From Proteobacteria bacterium UBA981 (lineage in GTDB: Bacteria; Pseudomonadota; Gammaproteobacteria; Ga0077536), in the NCBI GenBank assembly GCA_002292285.1, contig DBBP01000033.1, positions 1 to 49,654 of the forward strand: a DNA stretch of 49,654 nucleotides, in the 5' to 3' direction. Positions 9,443 through 17,662 of the stretch are shown piece after piece (the first letter of the stretch is position 1; each line of letters starts with the position of its first letter). The notes beneath the pieces were generated by a model. That model was given only the letters and a program-made list of their open reading frames with translations, made no database searches and had not been told where the DNA came from. The position numbers and the translations under genes are program-made.

Positions 9443-10582
9443 TCAGCCAGGTGGTTCAAATCCGAATTCTTCGGGAAACCCTTCCATATCCGGTGGCGGG
9501 TAGTAGCGGTCTTTCCCCAGCGCGTCAACGCGGGCAAAAAAATCTTCGTCGGCGGCCAGCCCCATTGGCCCCAGATCGCGGAGATTCATCGCCTGACGAT
9601 AGAAGTTCCACGACTCAGGACGCAATTCGCTGGCGCGCGCGAGGAACTCATCGCCTTCGCTGACATTGCCCTGCTGGCGCAGATAAGCGCCAAGGCGAAA
9701 ATTCGCGTTCGCAAGTGCGACGTCCGCGCCCGGTAACTGTAAATGTTCGCGCGCAGCCCCAGCGTCGAACGCGTGTTTGCTCGCATCACCATTCACAGCC
9801 CAATCGCGCACCGCGTCCATATACGTGGTCTGGGCTTTTCCCATCAGAGCGACAACATCGTCTTCCATCGACATGTCTTCGCGATTCATTGAACGCCAGC
9901 CGTCGTGCGAACCGGCAGTCTCTGCTGGCCGCACAATCTGGCCCTGTTCATCGATCCACACGGCCTGCGGTACGTTGACCATGTTGTAGAGGTCGGCGAC
10001 GTGGTGCTCGCGGTCAATGAGGCAAACGTAGCCGGGCTTGGCCGCTTCAATCCACTCGCGCGCAGTTTCTGCGCCGCGGCTTTCTTCGGCGACAGCTATG
10101 ATCATGAAATCTTCGGAATTGACGTCTTCAAACAAGGCCTGCCACACGGACAGGTCATGTCGGCAGCCTCACCACGACGACCAGGTGGTCAGGAATACCC
10201 GTTTGCCGCGAAAATCCGACAGCTTATGCAACTGTCCACTAAGGTCCGGCAGACTAAAATCAGGTGCGGTCAGCGATTGTAGTGCTGCAGCGCGTTCAGT
10301 CGCGCCGGCGCCCAGCATCCAGGTCGCGCCAGCGTGGTCGCGCAATACCGGTCGTTCGAGCAAGCGCCAAAAAGCTGCCATGTTGACTTCGCCCCCACGG
10401 ACATAATCGGCCGCTGCCGCTCGTGGCACTGGCACACAGACGTCGCCCTGACAGAGTCCCTCTGGCTTGAGCGACCACCCAGTCGCGCGTTCGGCATCGG
10501 CCGCCTGCAGCCACAGTTGCTCGCCTTCCACGCTTGCGCCCGCAACCTCGCAAGGTCCTGCTTCGGTGATGACGGTGGACAT
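9443..10582 (-). CDS. Redoxin (ResA/TlpA-like) selenoprotein with UGC active site
   Basis: Two reading-frame segments, 10582-10172 and 10168-9443, are in the same frame and are separated only by a TGA at 10171-10169. Read through as selenocysteine, they give one 379-residue protein. It has an N-terminal domain rich in aromatic residues, a redoxin domain starting APDFSLPDLSG, an active-site loop WSSW-U138-G-C140-R, the cis-Pro region VPQAVWIDEQG, and a C-terminal helical tail. The TGA sits exactly where TlpA/ResA proteins have their redox Cys. I recall a family of ResA-like proteins with a WAxxUGC motif, and this loop fits it. GGAG lies nine bases before the ATG. A hairpin directly follows the TGA (separate entry). 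It probably reduces peroxides or disulfides; no signal peptide is evident. A simple nonsense mutation is the alternative but fits the active-site position poorly. Confidence 0.85.
10136..10168 (-). promoter_or_regulatory. Candidate bacterial SECIS hairpin after the in-frame TGA
   Basis: Starting at the base after the TGA, the transcript can fold GGC/GCC, TGCC/GGCA and ACATG/CGTGT into a 12-bp stem with two single-base bulges and a 7-nt apical loop (10155-10149). A G-C pair closes the loop. A stem-loop here is what SelB needs to insert selenocysteine. The loop begins about 13 nt after the TGA, somewhat closer than the spacing I recall for the E. coli fdhF element, so the element is plausible but not proven. 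Confidence 0.5.
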
Positions 10583-10697
10583 AACTTGTTCTCCGATAGT
10601 TATTGTATTGCCGCGTCCGTGACGCGACGAGATTGAGAATAGCCTAAAAGCACTGAGAGCCGCGCGCCGCCAACCGCGACGGACTGCTGGAACTTAA

Positions 10698-10728
10698 GCG
10701 CGAGACTCGCAGCAGTACAGTCTCGCGC
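10698..10728 (-). terminator. Perfect 10-bp inverted repeat after the LLM oxidoreductase gene
   Basis: GCGCGAGACT (10698-10707) and AGTCTCGCGC (10719-10728) are exact reverse complements with an 11-nt loop. They lie just downstream of the minus-strand flavin oxidoreductase stop and upstream of the selenoprotein. There is no strong T-run, so it may be a terminator, an RNA-stabilising hairpin or an attenuating element between the two genes. Confidence 0.4.
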
Positions 10729-10737
10729 CCGGTGTCG

Positions 10738-11778
10738 TTACTTGCGAAAGTGTGGCATCACATCCTTGGCAAACATTTCCATGCTGTTACGGATGTGATG
10801 CGGTGCAAGTCCACTCAGCGCCATACCCATGACCAGATGGGTGACCCGACCGCGCTTCATGTAATCGGAAATCATATCGCGGACGTCGGCAGGGGTGCCG
10901 ACCATGGCTGGCTCACCGAAAACATCAAAACTTTGCGAGCGGATGATCTCGTCAACCGACGGGATGCCGAGCCCAGCTTCGGCATCGCCGGGTTTGTCAT
11001 TCGCTTCTGCGAACCATTCCGCGTACCTGCTGGCGGTGTAGTGCAGCGACTGAGCTGCCGTTTCCCAGGCCTGTTCGCGGCTCGGCGCAACGTGGACCCA
11101 GCGTAACTGGGCGGTGGAATAGTCCTGCGGGTTGCGCCCGGCCGCTTCCAGGCACGAATCGTAGTGTTCGACCAGGTCCGGCGGACCAACAACCTGAAAG
11201 TGACAACCCATTTTGGCTGCTCGCTCAATGGCCTTCGGCGCAATTGCGCCGATCCAGATAGGTACGTGCGGTTTTTGCAGGCCCGGTGGCACGATCTGAA
11301 TCTCTTTCAGCTGGTTGTATTTGCCGTCATAGGTCACGACTTCGTCGCTGAGCAATCTTTGAATCACCTCCACACCTTCGCGCAAACGGGCACCGCGCGT
11401 GGCAGAAGAAATACCCTGGTCATCAAACTCCTTGACCCGGTAGCCAAGGCCGACGCCGAGATCGAAGCGGCCGTTAGACATCACGTCGACGGTAGCGGTG
11501 TCTTCGGCGAGCCGTATCGGATTGTGCAAAGGGAGCAGGACGAGAAACGTACCGATGCGGATCCGCGTCGTTCGTTGCGAGACCGCAGCAGCAATAGGCA
11601 GCAGCGATGGCGAATAACCATCGTCAACAAAATGATGCTCGGTGAGCCACGCATTGTCGTAACCCATGGCTTCCGATTCGGCGATCAGATCGAGATGCGT
11701 GCGATACAGGTCGGTCCACGGCACGCGATTGAATTCGGGATTGCGAAACGGCCATAAAATGCCAAATCGAAGGTTCAT
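10738..11778 (-). CDS. LLM-class flavin-dependent oxidoreductase
   Basis: The 346-residue protein belongs to the bacterial luciferase-like monooxygenase family, TIM-barrel enzymes using FMN or F420. Diagnostic segments are NAWLTEHHFVDDGYSPS near residue 45, IRIGTFLVLLPLHNPIRLAE (a barrel strand and following helix), DVMSNGRFDLGVGLGYR, and the C-terminal region with TPADVRDMI. AGGAG lies about seven bases before the ATG at 11778. It is divergent from the aminotransferase gene and lies upstream of the selenoprotein on the same strand, with a strong hairpin between them. A second family member is at 40.1-41.1 kb. Such enzymes in this context may oxidise hydroxylated or carbonyl intermediates, but the substrate is unknown. 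Confidence 0.9.
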   Translation of the reverse strand: MNLRFGILWPFRNPEFNRVPWTDLYRTHLDLIAESEAMGYDNAWLTEHHFVDDGYSPSLLPIAAAVSQRTTRIRIGTFLVLLPLHNPIRLAEDTATVDVMSNGRFDLGVGLGYRVKEFDDQGISSATRGARLREGVEVIQRLLSDEVVTYDGKYNQLKEIQIVPPGLQKPHVPIWIGAIAPKAIERAAKMGCHFQVVGPPDLVEHYDSCLEAAGRNPQDYSTAQLRWVHVAPSREQAWETAAQSLHYTASRYAEWFAEANDKPGDAEAGLGIPSVDEIIRSQSFDVFGEPAMVGTPADVRDMISDYMKRGRVTHLVMGMALSGLAPHHIRNSMEMFAKDVMPHFRK

Positions 11779-11949
11779 TGAGCTCTCCTGAAAGTCGGTG
11801 TGCGGCTACTTTGAGCAGCCTATGGGCGGGGTCTGGAAAGTTACACGCGCGACCCCGGTTCGGCAAGGTGGCCTCGGCTCACGCTGACCGCGTGGCTGGA
11901 GTATTCTTCTCCGGCATGCGCGGTGAGCTCGAAGCATAAGGAATAGCAC

Positions 11950-13296
11950 ATGAATCAAGCAGCAAAGCGGGCGGGTGAGGGCGCGGAAATCCCGGATCTT
12001 GAGGCCTTGTGGCTGCCATTTACGCACAACCGGTTGTTCAAAAAGAACCCCCGCCTGGTCAGTCGCGCCGAAGGCATGTATTACGAAACACCGGATGGTC
12101 GGCGGATTCTCGACGGGCTGTCCGGCTTGTGGTGCTCGAACACCGGCCATCGTCATCCCAAAATAGTCGAAGCCGTAAAAGCACAACTCGATGAACTCGA
12201 CTATGCAGTCGCCTTTCAGGCTCATCATCCACTCGCGTTCGAACTCGCCAACGAACTGACTGCGGTGGCACCTGCGCACCTTAATCATGCGTTCTTTGTT
12301 AACTCAGGCTCAGAGGCCGTCGACACCGCCCTGAAGGTCGCGCTGGCCTACCACAAGGCAAACGGCGATGGTGGTCGGTATCGTTTGATCGGCCGCGAGA
12401 AGGGCTACCACGGCGTCGGTTTCGGGGGTATATCGGTCGGTGGCATGCCGGCCAATCGCAAAGCTTTCGCGAGCGCGTTGATACCCGGCGTCGATCATCT
12501 GCGGCATACCTACGATCGCGAACAGATGGGTTATTCGTGCGGTCAGCCCACTTGGGGTGGGCATTTAGCGGAAGATTTGCAGCGCCTGGTCGAACTCCAC
12601 GATGCCTCCACTATCGCAGCGGTGATCGTCGAACCGATGCAAGGCTCAGCCGGGGTGATCGTGCCACCGCTGGGTTATCTGGAGCGCTTACGGGAAATCT
12701 GTACGCAACACGGCATCTTATTGATCTTCGACGAAGTGATTACCGGTTTTGGACGTCTTGGTCACTGGTTCTCACCCGACCGTCTCGGCGTCCAGCCGGA
12801 CATTATCGTGTTCGCGAAGGGGATCACCAGCGGCGTCGTGCCGCTCGGCGGCGTGCTGGTCAGCGACACGATATTTGAAGCCTTCATGACAGGCCCCGAA
12901 CATTTAGTCGAGTTTTTCCACGGCAACACTTATTCCGGTCATCCGCTGGCCTGCGCAGCTGCCCTTGCAACGTTGCAGGTCTATCAGCAGGACGATTTAT
13001 TTGCCCGCGCGCGCACGCTCGAACCGTTGCTGGAACAGGCCGTACACGCCTTACGCGGCGAACCGCATGTGGTCGATATCCGTAACTTTGGCCTTGCCGC
13101 GGCAATCGAGTTAGAGCCGCGCGAGGGCGCACCGTCGCTGCGCGCATTGGAAGTGTTTCAATATTGCTTCGACCATGGCGTGATGGTTCGCTACAGCGGC
13201 GACGTGATTGCCCTCGGTCCTGCGCCGATCGCGAGCGCGGATGAGATTGGCGTACTCGTGGAAACGCTGCGAGCCGGACTCAGGGCGGCCAGTTGA
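11950..13296 (+). CDS. Class III aminotransferase (omega-amino acid:pyruvate type)
   Basis: This 448-residue PLP enzyme matches subgroup class III aminotransferases such as beta-alanine/omega-amino acid:pyruvate transaminase. Visible are the N-terminal LWLPFTHNR and GLSGLWCSNTGHRHP, the PLP-phosphate region FVNSGSEAVDTALK, the cofactor-ring contact LLIFDEVITGFGR, and the Schiff-base Lys in VFAKGITSGVVPLGG. The LWLPFTHNR start is typical of the omega-amino acid:pyruvate branch rather than of ornithine or GABA enzymes. A purine-rich AAGGAA lies before the ATG. It would move an amino group from an omega-amino acid or amine to pyruvate in the cytoplasm. Family is certain; the exact donor is inferred. 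Confidence 0.92.
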   Translation: MNQAAKRAGEGAEIPDLEALWLPFTHNRLFKKNPRLVSRAEGMYYETPDGRRILDGLSGLWCSNTGHRHPKIVEAVKAQLDELDYAVAFQAHHPLAFELANELTAVAPAHLNHAFFVNSGSEAVDTALKVALAYHKANGDGGRYRLIGREKGYHGVGFGGISVGGMPANRKAFASALIPGVDHLRHTYDREQMGYSCGQPTWGGHLAEDLQRLVELHDASTIAAVIVEPMQGSAGVIVPPLGYLERLREICTQHGILLIFDEVITGFGRLGHWFSPDRLGVQPDIIVFAKGITSGVVPLGGVLVSDTIFEAFMTGPEHLVEFFHGNTYSGHPLACAAALATLQVYQQDDLFARARTLEPLLEQAVHALRGEPHVVDIRNFGLAAAIELEPREGAPSLRALEVFQYCFDHGVMVRYSGDVIALGPAPIASADEIGVLVETLRAGLRAAS

Positions 13297-13429
13297 AATG
13301 AGTCTGCCGAGCGACCGAAGTCCGCTTCCTATCCTCGCCGGCTGCGCGCCACAAAAGCTGGTGCGGTGCGCCCAGGTTGCCGCGCAGTCATCGTGCTCGG
13401 TGGCGGGCTCCAGAGTTGCGATCCGAAAC

Positions 13430-13903
13430 ATGGCGCGACGTATCGGGTCCGTACTACTCCTATGTCAGTTCATGGTTTTTGCGGGCGGCTGCGAGCAATC
13501 TCCACACGCTGCCGAGGACGACCAATGGCGAACGCTCTCGATCGGTGCAGGGGTGACTTTCGAGGTTCCCAGTGCGGTTCGCGAAATCGACGGCGAGGCG
13601 ATTGATTCTCTGGCTGGAGAACTCGCCGACGACCGCATTGAGATCAGTTACGACTACGGTTGGTATTCGAGTCCGTTAGCCGGGCTCGAGAAAGTAGCGA
13701 TCACGAGCCGGGAAGGGGAATTGGACGGTCGCCCGGCGCGTTTTATGCGCACCGAGAGTGTGTCTGCAGTCCATGTGCCGGTGGTTGAGGGGCAGATGCG
13801 CTTCACACTGGTCGTCAGCTACCGCGCGCCCGCACATTTGGCGCTTGCTGAGCGAATTATCGGCTCGGTTCGATTCGGAAGGAGCGCGGCACCCGCTAAC
13901 TGA
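13430..13903 (+). CDS. Hypothetical lipoprotein
   Basis: The 157-residue protein starts MARRIGSVLLLCQFMVFAGG followed by the lipobox Cys, so it should be a lipidated envelope protein. The mature part is a small mixed domain with ISYDYGWYSSP and a C-terminal SYRAPAHLALAERIIGSVRF. That ending resembles small proteins that finish on a helix plus strand after a PsbP/DUF1795-like fold, but I do not recognise the family with certainty. The frame runs back to 13208 inside the aminotransferase gene in another phase; ATG 13430 at the signal peptide is chosen. No clear partner can be read from the neighbours. Confidence 0.65.
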   Translation: MARRIGSVLLLCQFMVFAGGCEQSPHAAEDDQWRTLSIGAGVTFEVPSAVREIDGEAIDSLAGELADDRIEISYDYGWYSSPLAGLEKVAITSREGELDGRPARFMRTESVSAVHVPVVEGQMRFTLVVSYRAPAHLALAERIIGSVRFGRSAAPAN

Positions 13904-13953
13904 CAAAATCGCGCAGTCCGATGACGCGCAGCGTCACCCGTGCGGCGCCAATA

Positions 13954-14676
13954 TCAGACGGTTTGCGCAGTGCGGCGGCGCCGACCAGCGAATCTGGCCA
14001 AGACTAATCCGGGCAATAGCATCAGCGGTAAGGCGGCGGGTATCGGCACTGCCGTCACTAACACCGGCAGTATGGTCAGTTCGCCCGCCTGGATCAGGCT
14101 ACTGAGGTTAATAGTGTTGATTTGGCCTGCATTCAGATCATCGCGGCCGTTGGATATCGTTGACCGCATGATATTGTTGCTGGAGTAGCCCGGATCGCCC
14201 GATGACAGATGATCCAGTCCGAAATTATGGCCGAGTTCGTGGGCAATCAGTTCGTCACCGATGGAGCCGAGCAATCTGTCGCCGACCAGATACATGGTGT
14301 TGCCGGGAACTGACGCGCATCCGATCGTGGCACCCTCCGCCGGACCGCCACATTGACTGATGGTCTCGATCACGTACGCAGTGACTACGGTCCCGCCGGC
14401 GGTCACCCCGAGATCGTTAAAGTTCAGCAGGCCTTGCTGCTCGGCGAACGTATCAACGTGAAGATAACTACCCGGATCTGCGACTGTGAGCACCGGCAAG
14501 AACGTAATATCAGTCAATGAAGAGCCGGGCACACTGAAAATGTTTTCAAGCGCTAGCTCCAGGGAAACCAGCGCGGTGTTGAGGTCACCTAAAGATATCG
14601 GCGCAGCTTTAGCCCCGGCGCTACTACAACACAGTAGTAAGCTGGCGATGACCATTTGCAGCTTTCTCGTCAACAT
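13954..14676 (-). CDS. VPxPA/PEP-CTERM-sorted zinc metallopeptidase
   Basis: The 240-residue secreted protein has a signal peptide ending near GAKA|AP, a zinc-protease motif HELGHNFGLDH (HExxHxxGxxH, metzincin type) and a C-terminal tripartite sorting signal. The signal is VPIPAALPLMLLPG, a short hydrophobic stretch, then the basic cluster RRRR. This is the VPxPA variant of the PEP-CTERM signal, which is recognised and cleaved by exosortase/archaeosortase-type enzymes at the inner membrane. Two Cys (TISQCGGP and IGCASV) may form a disulfide. The start chosen is ATG 14676, close to the hydrophobic region; a TTG at 14694 is also in frame. No exosortase gene is in the window. The role of the peptidase outside the cell is unknown. 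Confidence 0.83.
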   Translation of the reverse strand: MLTRKLQMVIASLLLCCSSAGAKAAPISLGDLNTALVSLELALENIFSVPGSSLTDITFLPVLTVADPGSYLHVDTFAEQQGLLNFNDLGVTAGGTVVTAYVIETISQCGGPAEGATIGCASVPGNTMYLVGDRLLGSIGDELIAHELGHNFGLDHLSSGDPGYSSNNIMRSTISNGRDDLNAGQINTINLSSLIQAGELTILPVLVTAVPIPAALPLMLLPGLVLARFAGRRRRTAQTV

Positions 14677-15033
14677 AGTCGGTGTATCTCTCAATTAAAT
14701 GCCGGAACCTGTTCGCCCCTGTCTCGGTGACGGGTCGATGACGAAACCACGATGGCGCGAGGATAACATCGCCAGCCGCGCTGGTTGACCGAAAATGTTA
14801 CAGATTGTGAGGTACAACCGTTCTTATTCGAGTCGATAAACTGACTGAGAAGTAAATGCTTCCGCACGGGTGACCGATCCCGATTTGCTCGGTGTGCTGT
14901 CGGGCTGGCTGGACAACGGTCAGTTGGCAAGAACATCCGCATGCGCGCAGGGACTGCTGCGTAAATAATGACTTCAATAGAATAATTGCTGGCGCTGGCC
15001 TATGCGCACCAAAAACTTACGGAGAAACCTGCC

Positions 15034-15834
15034 ATGAGCGTTCGTGTAGAGAAAGACGGTCCGGTTACGACGGTGATTCACAGCCGCCCAGAGGTCAAAA
15101 ACGCGATGGACCCGGATAGTGCCGCAGCATTGGTGGCTGCATTCGAAAGCTTTGAAGCTGATGACGACGCGCGAGTGGCTGTGTTCTGGGGCGAGGGCGG
15201 GGCATTTTGTTCCGGCTGGGATCTCAAGTTCGCCAGCACTCTGGCCGACACCGATACTCCGCTGTCCGAACTCGACTTTCCGGCGGACGGCAGTGAGGCA
15301 CCGCGTGGACCGATGGGGCCGAGTCGCATGGTGTTATCCAAGCCGGTCATCGGAGCCATCGCTGGTCCGGCCGTTGCGGGGGGCTTTGAGCTGGCCTTGT
15401 GGTGCGATATGCGTGTCATGGAGCAGAGCGCTTATTTCGGTGTTTACTGTCGCCGCTGGGGCGTGCCTTTGATTGATGGCGGCACGGTGAGATTGCCGCG
15501 CTTGGTCGGCCAAGGGCGGGCGCTGGATATCATTCTGACGGGGCGCAAAGTCGACGCCGAAGAGGCGCTGCGAATTGGTGCGTGCGAGCGTGTTGTCGCC
15601 GATGGGCAGGCACGAATTGCCGCTGAGCAACTGGCACGCGAGATTGCCGCATTCCCACAAGCCTGTATGCGCGCCGACCGCCGCTCGGTCTATGGTCAGC
15701 AGGGGCTGACCCATGATGCGGCGATGCGCAATGAATGGGCCAACAGCATCGGGGCACTAAAAAGCGAAGGCATCGCCGGCGCCACAAGATTTAAATCGGG
15801 CAAGGGGCGGCACGGCGATTTTTCCGATATTTAA
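15034..15834 (+). CDS. Enoyl-CoA hydratase/isomerase (crotonase family)
   Basis: The 266-residue protein has the two crotonase oxyanion-hole segments, GGAFCSGWDLK and AIAGPAVAGGFELAL, and the later segment CRRWGVPLIDGGTVRLPRL common in a large bacterial enoyl-CoA hydratase subgroup. In that segment the usual first catalytic Glu is not obvious, so the exact reaction (hydration, isomerisation or hydrolysis) is open. GGAG nine bases before ATG 15034 decides the start over an in-frame upstream codon at 14986. It is followed 62 bp downstream by an SDR on the same strand, and the two probably act in the same acyl-CoA degradation route in the cytoplasm. Confidence 0.9.
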   Translation: MSVRVEKDGPVTTVIHSRPEVKNAMDPDSAAALVAAFESFEADDDARVAVFWGEGGAFCSGWDLKFASTLADTDTPLSELDFPADGSEAPRGPMGPSRMVLSKPVIGAIAGPAVAGGFELALWCDMRVMEQSAYFGVYCRRWGVPLIDGGTVRLPRLVGQGRALDIILTGRKVDAEEALRIGACERVVADGQARIAAEQLAREIAAFPQACMRADRRSVYGQQGLTHDAAMRNEWANSIGALKSEGIAGATRFKSGKGRHGDFSDI

Positions 15835-15896
15835 TCCATCCACCTCCGCCTGGCAGCGCGTGTTGGTCACCGAATAAGGCAAGCAAAGGAAGATTT

Positions 15897-16688
15897 ATGG
15901 ACGTAGAAGGCAAGATCATCGTCATCACCGGTGCGGCCGGGGGCATCGGCGAAGCGTTGGCAGAGCGATTCAAGTCAGCCGGTGCGAAGCATCTGGTTAT
16001 CGCCGACCTCAATCTTGACGGCGCAAGCGCAGTGGCCGAACGCGTGGGCGGGACCGCGATGCGCGCCGACGTCGGGCAGGAGAGTGACGTGAAAGCGTTG
16101 GTCGAGGCCACAGAACGGGACGTTGGCGCAATCGACTTGTTTTGCTCAAACGCCGGAATCGCAACGGCCGACAACCTCGCGGCCCCGAATGACGAATGGC
16201 AGCTCATCTGGGACGTGAACGTCATGGCACATGTGTACGCAGCACGTCACGTGGTGCCTTTGATGGTCAAGCGCGGCGGAGGCTACTTGCTCAATACCTG
16301 CTCGGCGGCCGGTCTGCTCAATCAGATTGGCGGGGCTGCCTACGGCGTGACCAAACACGCCGCTGTGGGACTCGGTGAATGGATCGCCATGACCTACGCC
16401 CACCAGGGCATCCGTGTGTCGCTGTTGTGCCCGCAGGCGGTGCGTACGGCCATGACGAGCGGCGAGGCGATGGACAACGCTGGCGTCGCAGCGGCGGCCG
16501 CCGACGGCATGATGGAGCCGGCAACCCTCGCCGAATCAGTCATCGAAGGGCTGCGCGATGAGCGCTTTCTCATCTTGCCGCATGCAGAAGTAGCGACTTA
16601 CATGACGCGTAAAAGTGCCGACTATGACCGCTGGATTCGCGGCATGAATCGTTTTCATCAATCGATTTATGCCGACCAGTCGGGTTGA
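15897..16688 (+). CDS. Short-chain dehydrogenase/reductase
   Basis: The 263-residue classical SDR has the cofactor motif TGAAGGIG near the N-terminus, an NAG motif in SNAGIA, and the catalytic Ser-Tyr-Lys set in NTCSAAG and YGVTK. An Asp in VIADLNLDG at the end of the second strand suggests NAD rather than NADP. GGAAG precedes the ATG. It sits directly after the enoyl-CoA hydratase, so it could act as a hydroxyacyl-CoA or alcohol dehydrogenase of the same pathway. The substrate cannot be read from the sequence. Confidence 0.92.
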   Translation: MDVEGKIIVITGAAGGIGEALAERFKSAGAKHLVIADLNLDGASAVAERVGGTAMRADVGQESDVKALVEATERDVGAIDLFCSNAGIATADNLAAPNDEWQLIWDVNVMAHVYAARHVVPLMVKRGGGYLLNTCSAAGLLNQIGGAAYGVTKHAAVGLGEWIAMTYAHQGIRVSLLCPQAVRTAMTSGEAMDNAGVAAAAADGMMEPATLAESVIEGLRDERFLILPHAEVATYMTRKSADYDRWIRGMNRFHQSIYADQSG

Positions 16689-16785
16689 GGCGTGCATCGC
16701 GTTTAAACGACGAGTTGTTGCGCCGAGTCCTGAGATTTCTCAGGCAGACGGCACTGGCGATTGTGGTCGGGCGGCTGCGGCGGAT

Positions 16786-17394
16786 TTATACCGGTGCCAC
16801 GTCTCCTGGCCCGGTTTCGAGATGATCGAGGTTCGCGAATTCAAGTACCCGCCAAGGTGGTGCCGGCTCGACCGTTGTGACCGAAGTGTTCGCGACGACA
16901 ATTTCCGGTTCGAGCTGATGGGCGGATACGTCGAGCACCCGTTCGAGGAGTGAGCGGAGGACAAGACCGTGCGTGACTACCGCGAGATTTCCGGACAGGG
17001 ATTGAGCGTGCTCGGTAATTTCCGCCCAGGCCAAATCAACACGAGCATGAAAAACTGGCCATGATTCGCCTCCCGTCGGGTCGAAATCGGGCGCGAAAAT
17101 ATCCAGCTCGCCAAGCTCTTCGTACGACGTGCCGCGAATATCTCCAAAATTCCGCTCGCGCAGGTGGCTGCTTTCGAGCAATTTCGCCCCGCTGTGTCGT
17201 ACGACGTGCGCAGCTGTCATACGGGCGCGCTCATAATCGCTCGACAGCACCAGCTCGATCGAGCTCCTGGCCAGTCTCTGGCCTAATTGCTCGGCCTGTT
17301 GTTTGCCGTTATCGCCAAGCGGTGTGTGCGGGAACTGCACAACCCGTGCAGCGTTGAGGTCGGTCTCGCCATGGCGAATAAGTAATACTGTCAT
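16786..17394 (-). CDS. Histidine phosphatase family protein
   Basis: The 202-residue protein begins with LLIRHGETDLN, the RHG phospho-histidine motif of the phosphoglycerate-mutase-like superfamily. It continues with TPLGDNGKQQAEQLG, SSDYERARMTA, ERNFGDIRG (the conserved Glu region) and the second catalytic His in VVTHGLVLRSLLER. The length fits a phosphatase of the cobC/PhoE type rather than a glycolytic mutase. A different member of the same superfamily is in the cobalamin operon at 26.5 kb; this one has no cobalamin neighbours. The substrate is unknown. Confidence 0.88.
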   Translation of the reverse strand: MTVLLIRHGETDLNAARVVQFPHTPLGDNGKQQAEQLGQRLARSSIELVLSSDYERARMTAAHVVRHSGAKLLESSHLRERNFGDIRGTSYEELGELDIFAPDFDPTGGESWPVFHARVDLAWAEITEHAQSLSGNLAVVTHGLVLRSLLERVLDVSAHQLEPEIVVANTSVTTVEPAPPWRVLEFANLDHLETGPGDVAPV

Positions 17395-17662
17395 GCGCGC
17401 TAGTGTAATCGACCGCCGCTCGATTTTGGCACTTGATTGCGGCTACGCAGCGGATTGCCCGAACCAGTAGGCTGCTGTCAAGGCTGGGGAGCACGTCGCC
17501 GAGCAAGGCGTGTGGTTTATCGGTTATTAATGAGCCTTGCAGCGCATCACGCGCGTTAGCCATTTGGCGCCGCCGCCGCTTTCGCAGAACTTCGCTCACC
17601 GACCGCAAGGTCGGGTTCATGCAGGTACACTGGCTGACAGTTCTAAGGGGAGCAACCGACGC

